Shown here piece by piece: positions 6,497-12,394 of a stretch of DNA of 12,394 nucleotides (position 1 is the stretch's first letter; the number at the start of each line of letters is the position of its first letter). The notes under the pieces were generated by a model. It was given only the letters and a program-made list of their open reading frames with translations. It ran no database searches and was not told the origin of the DNA. Source of the stretch: Rhodoferax sp. UBA4409 (lineage in GTDB: Bacteria; Pseudomonadota; Gammaproteobacteria; Burkholderiales; Burkholderiaceae_C); NCBI GenBank assembly GCA_002390825.1, contig DGQR01000033.1, positions 12,765 to 25,158 on the forward strand. Direction: 5' to 3'. The position numbers and the translations under genes were made by a program.

Positions 6497-6635
6497 CGAC
6501 TGGCTGAAAGAGCTGGAGCTGTTGGTATGGCGCTATTCACATTTGGGCTTTGGCCCTGATCTGTGCGGCATGACCGTGATCGAATTGGCTGGGTTGTACA
6601 GCTACCTATCGCGGCTGGCAGACGCTGCGAGATGA
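6483..6635 (+). CDS. 50-residue microprotein, translationally coupled
   Basis: GTG 6483 opens a 50-residue frame. Its product begins VKLPNDWLKELELLVWRYSH and continues with LGFGPDLCGMTVIELAGLYSYLSRLADAAR. It overlaps the end of the HTH_39-type gene by 14 bases, and its TGA overlaps the next ATG in an ATGA junction. A seamless chain of three overlapping frames is the best evidence that it is real; it also fills what would otherwise be a gap. It is leucine-rich and amphipathic with no membrane helix, perhaps a small partner protein. GGAAAGCGGGG upstream (6468-6478) is a loose SD. The family is not recognised. Confidence 0.6.
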   Translation: MKLPNDWLKELELLVWRYSHLGFGPDLCGMTVIELAGLYSYLSRLADAAR

Positions 6636-7120
6636 GCAGAAAGCCACATAAGAGCACAAAGCACACAGAGCCTTTTGTGGCCTTTCCTAGGAGCGTTTTC
6701 GAGGCTCCCGGCTTTCTCACATTGAGCGGCCATGCCTACAAGTTGCTGATGGACATTGCCTCACAGTACAAGGGCGATAACAACGGCGATCTGACAGCGG
6801 CATGGTCGATTCTCAGTAAACGGGGCTGGAGGTCAAAGACAACGCTTTGGCGCTGCAAGGCAGAGCTGATAGACGCAGGCTTTCTATATGTGACCCGAGT
6901 AGGGCACTTGCCGAACACCTGTGAACTGTTAGCCCTGACTTGGTTCTCTCTGGACGTTTCGCCAAAGTTCGACGCTGATGCATTGCACGGGTTTCAACCG
7001 AAAGCCTACCGGCCAAAAGTTGCATTGCCCATGCCGAACACGAAACCAAAGACGGATTGGACGTTGCCAAATAGATCACAAAAAGATCACATGAAAACGC
7101 AACAACCTGTCCATATTTGA
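6632..7120 (+). CDS. Winged-helix DNA-binding protein, putative replication initiator
   Basis: The 162-residue product begins MSRKPHKSTKHTEPFVAFPR. Residues about 20-108 look like a replication-protein winged helix. The pieces are SVFEAPGFLTLSGHAYKLLM, then DIASQYKGDNNGDLTAAWSI, then SKRGWRSKTTLWRCKAELID with AGFLYVTRVG as wing. This pattern of gene conversion-resistant KLLMDI, SQYKGxNNGxLTA and L-x-RGW is familiar from phage and satellite replication initiators and from small HTH proteins in islands. The C-terminal 50 residues are basic and Pro-rich. ATG 6632 overlaps the upstream TGA. An iteron-like repeat array overlaps its 3' end and continues downstream, the usual place for an origin of a rep gene. 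No primase or helicase motif is present, so it would need host machinery. Regulator is the main alternative. Confidence 0.6.
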   Translation: MSRKPHKSTKHTEPFVAFPRSVFEAPGFLTLSGHAYKLLMDIASQYKGDNNGDLTAAWSILSKRGWRSKTTLWRCKAELIDAGFLYVTRVGHLPNTCELLALTWFSLDVSPKFDADALHGFQPKAYRPKVALPMPNTKPKTDWTLPNRSQKDHMKTQQPVHI

Positions 7121-7241
7121 AATCAAAGGCAGGTCTATAAGTCCAGATATGAAACCATGCGACCCCGAAAGGCTGGGCTATGTTTTCAAAAGTGGACTTA
7201 TAGGCCCGTTTTCCGCCAGTTTGATGTTTTCATATCTGGAC
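7109..7241 (+). repeat. Iteron-like array with nested inverted repeats (candidate origin or operator region)
   Basis: GTCCATATTTGAAATC (7109-7124) and GTCCAGATATGAAACC (7141-7156) are direct copies. GTTTTCATATCTGGAC (7226-7241) is an inverted copy matching the second at 15 of 16 positions. A second inverted pair, GGTCTATAAGTCCA (7132-7145) and TGGACTTATAGGCC (7193-7206), differs at one position. All contain GTCC and flank an AT-rich core. No convincing gene is seen between 7121 and 7417. An alternating CG tract (7357-7367) lies further on. The position directly after a putative rep gene suggests a replication origin; an operator is the alternative. Confidence 0.65.
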
Positions 7242-7417
7242 ATCTTTATAGAGAAGCCATTCTCTGTTCTTTCTTTTCATGTCCGCCAGCTCTGCAAAAC
7301 AAGTGCAAAGACCACGGCGGCCCCACTGAAAAGCAAAGTGACCCATTCCGAACAATACGCGCGCGCGAGTAATTAACGAGTTAGCCAAGAGGCTTCGTTT
7401 TCTGTGGAGAAAAACAC

Positions 7418-8011
7418 ATGGCAAAAGGTGGATCACGGCTAGGGGCTGGCAGACCGGCTTACAAGGTCAAAGGCGAGCAACTGCAACGTGTGGACGTGCG
7501 GGTATGGGCACGTAAAGGCCTGTTAACTGGAAACAGGTTCTTTAATTGGAGCTGGAACAGGGGAGGCGAGCCTACGGGCAGCATAGGGGTGAACGTGACC
7601 CCACAAAGCGCGGTAACGCTGGAGTACAGCCTGACTCAAAACGGGGAACGGCGCAGCATCAGTGAGCGGGTGGCGCTGATCTACAAGCCGTGCAACTTTG
7701 GCGGCGCGCGGCCATGGTTTCAGTGCCCCCGTTGTGCCCGACAAGTGGCAGTTCTCTACATGCGATCCGGGCGCTTTGCTTGTCGGCATTGCCAGCGCGT
7801 GTCGTACAGCTCTCAGTCTGAGGATGAGATGGCGCGGACGTGGCGCGAGCAGCGGCGCATTGAGGAGAGGATAGGGGAGGATTGGCAGCGGCCTAAAGGT
7901 ATGAGGCTGCGCACCTATGAGCGGCTGAGGGATAGGCTAGCTGATTGCGAGCTGAGGAGAGATGAGGCGTTTTGTGTAGCGGCGGCGCGACTTCTACGCA
8001 GCCTGTCGTGA
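7418..8011 (+). CDS. Zinc-ribbon protein of unknown function
   Basis: The 197-residue product starts MAKGGSRLGAGRPAYKVKGE. Its GGxRxGAGRP opening is like that of many small terminase subunits and other DNA-binding proteins, a basic Gly-Arg tail suited to DNA contact. A beta-rich segment (about 50-98) follows. A zinc ribbon has C103/C106 (CPRC) and C122/C125 (CRHC). The C-terminal 60 residues are helical and highly charged (EMARTWREQRRIEERIGEDW). GGAGA at 7406-7410 precedes ATG 7418. It is the last gene before the right arm sites. A packaging or regulatory role is possible but unproved; there is no terminase HTH/oligomerisation region that I can recognise. Confidence 0.78.
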   Translation: MAKGGSRLGAGRPAYKVKGEQLQRVDVRVWARKGLLTGNRFFNWSWNRGGEPTGSIGVNVTPQSAVTLEYSLTQNGERRSISERVALIYKPCNFGGARPWFQCPRCARQVAVLYMRSGRFACRHCQRVSYSSQSEDEMARTWREQRRIEERIGEDWQRPKGMRLRTYERLRDRLADCELRRDEAFCVAAARLLRSLS

Positions 8012-8047
8012 AGGTGTTTTTCCTGATCGACTTGCGCACCTAAAACA

Positions 8048-8087
8048 GGGGGTAGCAATCACAAAGTGGGGGTACAGAAGGGGGTAC
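8048..8087 (+). promoter_or_regulatory. Right cluster of integrase arm-type sites
   Basis: GGGGGTAG (8048-8055), GGGGGTAC (8068-8075) and GGGGGTAC (8080-8087) lie in direct orientation about 70-110 bp inside attR. They repeat the box found as four copies beside attL. The first has one mismatch. Matching boxes at both ends of an integrase-bearing element fit arm-type binding sites. Confidence 0.65.
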
Positions 8088-8157
8088 AAAGTCAAAGTGA
8101 AACCATAGAAAGCTAATATCCATGAGGGTTTCCAAGGCTCTTTCAATAGACCCCAGC

Positions 8158-8265
8158 CCACCATCACCTCTGACAAAGGCCGCTAGCTAGAGATAGTTAG
8201 CGGCCTTTTTCTTTGGAAAATCAAGCACTTACACTGCAGCGTAGTACAAAGCGCTCTATTGACTG
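8158..8265 (+). repeat. attR: right direct repeat
   Basis: This is the second copy of the 3608-3715 block (103 of 108 bases identical). Just left of it, CCCAGCCCACCA (8152-8163) resembles the ssrA end CCCAGCTCCACCA but lacks T3607. The remaining upstream bases are unrelated to ssrA. It marks the right junction of the element with chromosomal DNA. Confidence 0.9.
8175..8212 (+). terminator. Terminator hairpin in attR (probably the original ssrA terminator)
   Basis: AAAGGCCGCTAGCTA (8175-8189) and TAGTTAGCGGCCTTT (8194-8208) enclose GAGA and are followed by T residues. It has one G-U pair, one fewer than the attL copy. It would now terminate any transcript leaving the right end of the element. 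Confidence 0.88.
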
Positions 8266-8535
8266 TTGCCGCAAACTGAGGATGGCGTCGTACCGCGTAT
8301 GCTGAGCTGGTCGAGCTCCTGTTGGCTGGAAAACCCTTTAAACCCTGCAGAAGCCCTGGTCGAAGCCGCACTACCAGAGAAGTGTGTCGCCCTTAAGCCC
8401 ACCGTACGCAACAAAGTTTTCCCCGTCGAGCAGATCGCAATACTTGAAGCGGAGATGATCAGGGTGAAGATTCCGGGCCGCACGACGCGGAGTAGAATAC
8501 CGCTTCAGATTGCCTCAATTAGGTTTTAGTTAAGG

Positions 8536-8611
8536 ACACCAAAGCTAAACTGTTGCTTGTTGAGGGGGTGAATAGTTACACCTAAAACCTCGAGCAACCT
8601 AAGCTTGGTGT
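8536..8611. repeat. Nested imperfect inverted repeat, about 76 bp
   Basis: Successive pairing segments are ACACCAA (8536-8542)/TTGGTGT (8605-8611), GCT/AGC, GTTGCT (8552-8557)/AGCAAC (8593-8598), GAGG (8562-8565)/CCTC (8588-8591) and GGTG (8567-8570)/CACC (8579-8582). They are collinear and interrupted by small internal loops. It could be a folded RNA, a cruciform site or a miniature-element remnant. No target duplication is visible. Confidence 0.55.
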
Positions 8612-8671
8612 TCTGTCGATGCACGCGGTGAGCTTGGAAGGGGCGTGTCTATAGTATGCGGAAGCCGCCTT

Positions 8672-8719
8672 AAGATATCAACGAAACGTTAGGTCCCTAG
8701 TATCTTCGTTGAATATCTT
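8672..8719. repeat. Inverted repeat / hairpin with 14-bp arms
   Basis: AAGATATCAACGAA (8672-8685) pairs fully with TTCGTTGAATATCTT (8705-8719) except for one bulged A at 8712. The loop is 19 bases. A T-run starts about 9 bases after the right arm (8728-8732). It may be a terminator, an RNA element or a binding site ahead of the operon. Confidence 0.65.
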
Positions 8720-8891
8720 GGGTCTAGTTTTTCAGTTCTTTGAGAATTTTTTGGAATTGACTTGTCCATAATAAATGTTTCGTTGTTTACTAGTCTCTTC
8801 AGCGTTTCGGTAGGCACTGCGTGCTGAGCGAAAGCTTTAGTTTTTGCTTTTTTTAAAACCGGCTTGAGTTAATGGCTTGCTTGAGTTTAAG

Positions 8892-9746
8892 ATGTCTATT
8901 TTTAATTTTCTATTCATCACTAATAATCCGGAAATAGCCGTATTTACCTTGAAACAAGGCGCTGATCGAATTTTCGTCGATCTAGAGATCCTAGGTAAAG
9001 TTGAGCGGCAAGGACATTTGAATACTGTCATAAGTCGCCACTCACCAAGGGACATTAGTCTTCTCCGCCCGTTGCTGCCTTATGGTGCTTTATTGGTGCG
9101 GCTTAATCCTGTTAACCCCAATACACAGAACGAGGTGGATGACGCGATACAACGCGGGGCTGATGTGTTGATGCTGCCCATGTTTCGAGGTGTGGAAGAG
9201 GTCCGAACTTTCTGTAAGGCAGTCAATTCAAGGGCGAAGGTTTGCTTATTGGTTGAAACTGTGGGAGCTATGGAGAGTCTTTCTGAATGTGTCGGAGTCT
9301 CCGGCGTTGATGAAGTGCATATTGGTCTAAATGACTTGCATCTCGAGATGGGTTGTCGCTTTATGTTTGAACCTCTTGTGTCAGGTCATGTTGAGCGAAT
9401 GACTGCAATACTAAGAGGAGCAGGCATTCCGTTTGGTATCGGCGGATTGGCGCGAGTCGGTGAGGGTATGCTTTCGGCTGAAATGCTTATGTCGGAACAT
9501 GCTCGGCTTGGATCGACCTGCGCCATTCTTTCAAGAACATTCCATCGGCAGGCAGCTAGCGTGGAAGAAATTCAGGCTGAAATGAACTTTGCAGATGAAG
9601 TGCAAAGATTGCGTATGGCTTATGAAGCGAGTTGTAGAAGCACTACAGAAGAGCTCAAATTTCAGCACGAGTTGGTGAAAGCGGCTATCGCTGACATTGC
9701 AGCAAAACAGCCAAGTCGCCAACAAAAGGAGCCGCGTGTCCTCTGA
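8892..9746 (+). CDS. HpcH/HpaI-type aldolase/citrate lyase family protein in a polysaccharide operon
   Basis: The family uses a divalent metal and pyruvate-like enolates in aldol chemistry on a TIM barrel. This 284-residue protein shows VDLEILGKVERQGH (about 29-42), LLVRLNPVNPN (67-77, likely enolate-binding R70), RGADVLMLPMF (88-98), LLVETVGAM (119-127, likely metal ligand E122) and GVDEVHIGLNDLHLEMG (138-154, likely ligand D148). It is therefore probably catalytic. The substrate cannot be inferred; an unusual sugar or acyl decoration of a glycan is a reasonable guess from context. The ATG at 8892 is chosen because the barrel strand IFNFLFIT begins just after it; TTG 8877 would add 5 residues. 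The SD is weak. The end overlaps the next gene by 11 bases. Confidence 0.82.
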   Translation: MSIFNFLFITNNPEIAVFTLKQGADRIFVDLEILGKVERQGHLNTVISRHSPRDISLLRPLLPYGALLVRLNPVNPNTQNEVDDAIQRGADVLMLPMFRGVEEVRTFCKAVNSRAKVCLLVETVGAMESLSECVGVSGVDEVHIGLNDLHLEMGCRFMFEPLVSGHVERMTAILRGAGIPFGIGGLARVGEGMLSAEMLMSEHARLGSTCAILSRTFHRQAASVEEIQAEMNFADEVQRLRMAYEASCRSTTEELKFQHELVKAAIADIAAKQPSRQQKEPRVL

Positions 9747-11253
9747 AGGCGGGGTTCGCGTAGGCCGTTGGACTATCGGCGCCGCCACCATTGTGGGTGC
9801 AACTTTATTGGCTGGCAGAGTCAGCGGACTCCTCAGAGAAACTCAACTTGCTGCAGCTTTTGGTGTTTCGGGTGCAGCTGACGTGGCAGTTCTCCTACTA
9901 ACGCTCCCGGACTTGTTGGTTAATTTGGTCTTGTCTGGTGGATTAAGTGCCGCCCTTATCCCGCGCTTACGGGCACTGCCTCCACAGGCTGCGCAGGCAC
10001 TAAGTCGTCAGACGCTGCTCTGCGTCTTTATCTTGTTTGGCCTGATTGCTCTAATTCTTATGTTAGTGCCTGGGGTGTGGTTCTCGTTTTTAGCTCCAGG
10101 GCTTGCCGCGAGCGCCCTGCCATCGACCGCAGCCATTGTTGCAACCGCAATTGCAATTCCATTGGCCGCCGCCGCCGGTGTCACAAGCGCCAGTTTGAAC
10201 TCTCAGCAAAAATTCATAGTTACAGGATGTGGAACCCTGATTTTTAATCTGACCGTTATCACGGCACTTGTGTTTGGTCAGCATTTAAGCCACGATCCGT
10301 TGCTTGTCTTGGGGGTTGGGGTCGCCGTCGGGGCAGCGTTGCGCTTTTTTAGTCAATGGATCATCCTCCCCCGTCCTTGGGTTTTGGGTCAAATCTCGCC
10401 GCCTGCAGTTGATTCAATTTTCATTCGTGGATTTTTGACTACAGCCGCAACGGCTTCATTGATGCTCTTGGTTCCAGTTTTGGTGCGGGCATTTGCATCA
10501 ACCGTAAGTCCAGGCGCCATAGCAGCATTGAATTACGCTACAAAATTAGTTGAGCTTCCGGCGGGGGTCTTGGTCACTTCGCTAGCAACAGTTGCATTGG
10601 TTCGATTAAGTGCTAATTATGCAAATTCAGATAAGATGGCAGCTAAACACACATTGCACAGTGGTCTTAAGCGCGCATTAACCAATGCCGTTGGTGCGGG
10701 TGTCTTGATAGCTTACTTTGCCACTACGCTGGTCACTCTAGTCCTTGGCAGGGGCGCAATGGATTCAGCTGCTATTGTCAGGGTTGTCAACTTGACTCAA
10801 TTGTTGATGCTCGGTTTGCCTTTTCTCGCATTGTCCAGTATGGCCATGGCAGATTTAAATGCTAAAGAGCAACCATGGGTTATCTTTAGGGTAACGCTAG
10901 CATGTTTGTTTTTGCTTCCCGCCTTGGCTCTGCCGGGTATTTTGAATCAGTCTGAGGGCTGGTTGATTGCTTCCATCGTCGGATTTCAGGTGATTCATGC
11001 CCTATGGTTGGCAGTGAAATGTGGACTATTTTCAGAAGATGTAATGAGTTGGCTCGATAGAAGACTGATACTTAGTATGTTGGTAATTGTATGTGTGGCT
11101 TTTTTCGTTATTTTGATGGACGTTCTATTGACTCCTGTTTTTGAAAGTCGAGTCCTTTTGCACGGCATATTCGCGAGCTTTTGCGTAGCCGCAATCATTA
11201 TTTTTTCACAAATGTTTTTGAGCCTTGAAAGACCAAGCGAAAGTAAAATGTGA
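9736..11253 (+). CDS. MurJ/MviN-family flippase paralog (polysaccharide-cluster type)
   Basis: The product is a 505-residue multi-pass inner-membrane protein of the MOP superfamily, predicted to move a lipid-linked intermediate across the membrane. It has about 13-14 hydrophobic segments throughout. The N-terminal MurJ signature is visible as GRVSGLLRE (27-35), AAAFGVSGAADVA (39-51) and LPDLLVNL..GGLSAALIPRL. R28, R34 and D49 match E. coli MurJ R18, R24 and D39. The position of MurJ R52 is V62 here, and the neighbouring Arg is N63. That divergence and the operon argue for a glycan other than lipid II. GTG 9736 with AAAAGGAG (9724-9731) is preferred to ATG 9697, which has no SD and a long overlap. 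It ends in a GTGA junction with the next gene. Confidence 0.85.
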   Translation: MSSEGGVRVGRWTIGAATIVGATLLAGRVSGLLRETQLAAAFGVSGAADVAVLLLTLPDLLVNLVLSGGLSAALIPRLRALPPQAAQALSRQTLLCVFILFGLIALILMLVPGVWFSFLAPGLAASALPSTAAIVATAIAIPLAAAAGVTSASLNSQQKFIVTGCGTLIFNLTVITALVFGQHLSHDPLLVLGVGVAVGAALRFFSQWIILPRPWVLGQISPPAVDSIFIRGFLTTAATASLMLLVPVLVRAFASTVSPGAIAALNYATKLVELPAGVLVTSLATVALVRLSANYANSDKMAAKHTLHSGLKRALTNAVGAGVLIAYFATTLVTLVLGRGAMDSAAIVRVVNLTQLLMLGLPFLALSSMAMADLNAKEQPWVIFRVTLACLFLLPALALPGILNQSEGWLIASIVGFQVIHALWLAVKCGLFSEDVMSWLDRRLILSMLVIVCVAFFVILMDVLLTPVFESRVLLHGIFASFCVAAIIIFSQMFLSLERPSESKM

Positions 11254-11807
11254 CTAAAAGACTTGTAGATATCTTATTATCAATAATGGCACTTATTATG
11301 TTGCTGCCAATTTTTTTGATATTGGCAGCAATTATTCGCCTTCAAGATGGTGGGCCTAGTCTATTCGGCCAGCTACGCGTAGGCCAACACGGACGAATCT
11401 TTCGTATGTGGAAATTCAGGAGCATGGTCATCAACGCTGAAAATGTTGGTGGCTTCTCGACCGCTGATTGTGATCCACGGATCACTCCAATTGGTAGATT
11501 AATTCGCAGGAGTAGTTTAGATGAACTACCTCAGTTATTGAATGTACTTTTTGGCGATATGAGCATTGTTGGACCTCGCCCAGATGTGCCGGCTCAACGA
11601 GGCCTTTACAGGGAAAATGAGTGGGTGGTAAGGCACAGTGTCCGTCCAGGTATTACAGGCCTTGCGCAATCGACCAAGCGCTCTGAGGCTACATCAGAGG
11701 AAAGAAAAGCGATGGACTTGGAGTACGCGAAGAATGTTTCGCTTGCGCTTGATTTACGTATTATCTTGATGACGGTTAAGCAAGTCATCTTTAAAGGCGG
11801 CAACTGA
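11250..11807 (+). CDS. Small monotopic phosphoglycosyl transferase (PglC-like sugar transferase)
   Basis: The enzyme would transfer a sugar phosphate from a UDP-sugar to undecaprenyl phosphate, the first membrane step of glycan assembly. At 185 residues it is the minimal PglC-type catalytic form, without the extra N-terminal membrane domain of WcaJ/WbaP. The re-entrant membrane helix is at about 5-30 with a helix-breaking P20. MWKFRSM (53-59), SLDELPQLLNVLFGDMSIVG (89-108, catalytic D91-E92), PRPDVP and RPGITGLAQ (132-140) are all present. GTG 11250 overlaps the flippase stop by 4 bases, so the two are coupled. The sugar is not predictable; diNAcBac and N-acetylhexosamines are usual for this size class. 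Confidence 0.93.
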   Translation: MTKRLVDILLSIMALIMLLPIFLILAAIIRLQDGGPSLFGQLRVGQHGRIFRMWKFRSMVINAENVGGFSTADCDPRITPIGRLIRRSSLDELPQLLNVLFGDMSIVGPRPDVPAQRGLYRENEWVVRHSVRPGITGLAQSTKRSEATSEERKAMDLEYAKNVSLALDLRIILMTVKQVIFKGGN

Positions 11808-11808
11808 T

Positions 11809-12394
11809 ATGTGTGGAATTTTTGGATATTATCACCGGGATGGTCGCTCGCTTGGTTCCGCTGTGTTGGCTGAGATGGGGGAAGCAATTCGTCATCGGGG
11901 TCCAGACGATCGAGGTATATATGCGACTCAGGGTATGGCAATTGGTAATCAACGCCTATCTATTATTGATTTGCAAGGTGGTCACCAACCATTCGTGTCT
12001 GACGATGATCAAATTATCGTAGTTCAAAACGGTGAAATCTTTAACCATATTGAACTTGCGCAGGACTTGGCTCGTTCAGGTTATCCCTGTCGCACGAACT
12101 CTGATACCGAAGTGCTTCTGCGCCTGTACGAATCTGAAGGAATTGGATTTCTTCATAAGCTCAATGGGATGTTCTCGTTTGCCATTATCGATAAACGAGA
12201 AAAAGCAATGTACATCGTGCGCGACCGCATTGGCGTCAAACCACTTTATGTGCATGACGACGGTCGGCAGCTGACATTTGCATCAGAGATTAAATCTATT
12301 CTTAAGGCGGGGATACAAAAACCTGTGATTGATAAAGAGGCTTTGCATCTTTATCTGAGCTTTAACTACGTGCCGGCCCCCCATACGATGTATG
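11809..12394 (+). CDS. asnB: Asparagine synthase-type glutamine amidotransferase, N-terminal part (runs off window)
   Basis: About 195 codons of an AsnB-family enzyme are present. The start MCGIFGYY supplies the N-terminal nucleophile Cys2 of the class II glutaminase. RHRGPDDRG (about 29-37), GNQRLSIIDLQGGHQPF (46-62), QNGEIFNH (72-79), SDTEVLLRLYE and FSFAIIDKRE complete the glutaminase domain. RDRIGVKPLYV and FASEIKSIL lead toward the ATP-dependent synthetase domain, which lies outside the window. In surface-glycan clusters such enzymes often amidate sugar carboxylates rather than make asparagine. ATG 11809 follows the transferase stop by one base, with AAAGGCGG (11793-11800) as SD. The frame is open to the last base. 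Confidence 0.93.
   Translation, partial: MCGIFGYYHRDGRSLGSAVLAEMGEAIRHRGPDDRGIYATQGMAIGNQRLSIIDLQGGHQPFVSDDDQIIVVQNGEIFNHIELAQDLARSGYPCRTNSDTEVLLRLYESEGIGFLHKLNGMFSFAIIDKREKAMYIVRDRIGVKPLYVHDDGRQLTFASEIKSILKAGIQKPVIDKEALHLYLSFNYVPAPHTMY

Larger units (their letters stand above)
3608..8265 (+). mobile_element. Small integrative element in the 3' end of ssrA (satellite-like mini-island)
   Basis: The element is bounded by 108-bp direct repeats at 3608-3715 and 8158-8265. It starts inside the ssrA acceptor stem, a classic tyrosine-integrase target. It encodes, all rightward, an integrase, a membrane protein, an HTH-like protein, an AlpA-type regulator, an HTH_39-type protein, a 50-residue protein, a winged-helix protein and a zinc-ribbon protein. 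Ordered noncoding sites include integrase arm-like repeats at both ends, a doubled operator and an iteron-like array. No relaxase, capsid, terminase, transposase or known cargo is recognisable. The composition, int plus alpA plus a putative rep, resembles Gram-negative phage satellites and P4-like islands. That class assignment is inference; integration at ssrA is well supported. Confidence 0.88.
8266..8891. other. Noncoding or decayed DNA between attR and the polysaccharide operon
   Basis: No convincing gene is seen in these 626 bases. A rightward open frame with an 87-residue product ending at 8529 has no family resemblance, no SD and unusual residue content, so it may be a relic or chance. 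The second half is A+T-rich and holds two large inverted repeats (listed separately) and poly-T tracts. The promoter of the downstream operon must lie here. TTGACT (8757-8762) and CATAAT (8767-8772) are promoter-like hexamers but cannot be paired at normal spacing. AAAGC..GCTTT followed by Ts (8831-8855) is a weak terminator-like or attenuator-like hairpin. Confidence 0.6.

Noticed and set aside
7357..7367. Alternating CG tract as possible Z-DNA or repeat element
   Set aside because: Eleven bases only; likely chance in this composition.
7149..7376. Two overlapping frames of 71-75 codons after the winged-helix gene
   Set aside because: They lie across the inverted repeats, have no SD and no recognisable protein pattern; treated as noncoding.
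3608..8265. CRISPR array, insertion sequence or toxin-antitoxin module in the element
   Set aside because: No regular spaced repeats, no DDE transposase and no known toxin or antitoxin motif was seen.
8266..8529. 87-codon open frame just right of attR
   Set aside because: No SD, no motif, Trp/Cys/Ser-rich start; possible decayed gene but not supportable.
8811..8836. Partial likeness to the ops/JUMPStart element (CGGTAG ... GCGTGC) before the polysaccharide operon
   Set aside because: The two halves are split by several extra bases, so it does not match GGCGGTAGnnTG.

Overview
The window looks like the chromosome of a betaproteobacterium, most likely a Burkholderiales member close to the Comamonadaceae (Rhodoferax/Polaromonas type). 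The reasons are the gene order gyrA / ompA-family / ubiG / gph / ssrA, the tmRNA tag ANDERFALAA, and a Burkholderiales-style OmpA protein with an Ala/Pro linker. Assignment below family level is not possible from this sequence.

Region 1 (1-3235) is core genome. The N-terminal 292 codons of gyrA run leftward off the window. Rightward are an OmpA-family cell-envelope protein with a strong terminator, then the overlapping pair ubiG (ubiquinone methyltransferase) and gph (phosphoglycolate phosphatase). Region 2 (3237-3613) is the tmRNA gene ssrA.

Region 3 (about 3608-8265) is a compact 4.6 kb integrative element in the 3' end of ssrA. It is bounded by 108-bp direct repeats (attL and attR, 5 mismatches) that also duplicate the ssrA terminator. 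All its genes point the same way: a P4-type tyrosine integrase, a small membrane protein, a helix-turn-helix (HTH)-like protein, an AlpA-type regulator/excisionase, an HTH_39-type protein, a 50-residue microprotein, a winged-helix protein that may be a replication initiator, and a zinc-ribbon protein. The noncoding DNA is organised too. There are seven copies of GGGGGTAC (one with a mismatch) near the two ends, probably integrase arm sites. A doubled palindrome TTGAACnnnGTTCAG lies ahead of alpA. An iteron-like array follows the winged-helix gene. The layout resembles a phage satellite or mini-island stripped to integration, regulation and possibly replication. No packaging, capsid, relaxase or recognisable cargo gene is seen.

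Region 4 (8266-8891) is noncoding or decayed DNA holding two substantial inverted repeats. Region 5 (8892-12394) is the start of a surface-polysaccharide operon: an HpcH/HpaI-type aldolase, a MurJ-family flippase paralog, a small PglC-like phosphoglycosyl transferase that would start glycan assembly on polyprenyl phosphate, and the N-terminal part of an AsnB-type amidotransferase. The genes overlap or abut and are probably co-translated. This region looks more A+T-rich than region 1 and may itself be acquired DNA beside the ssrA hotspot.
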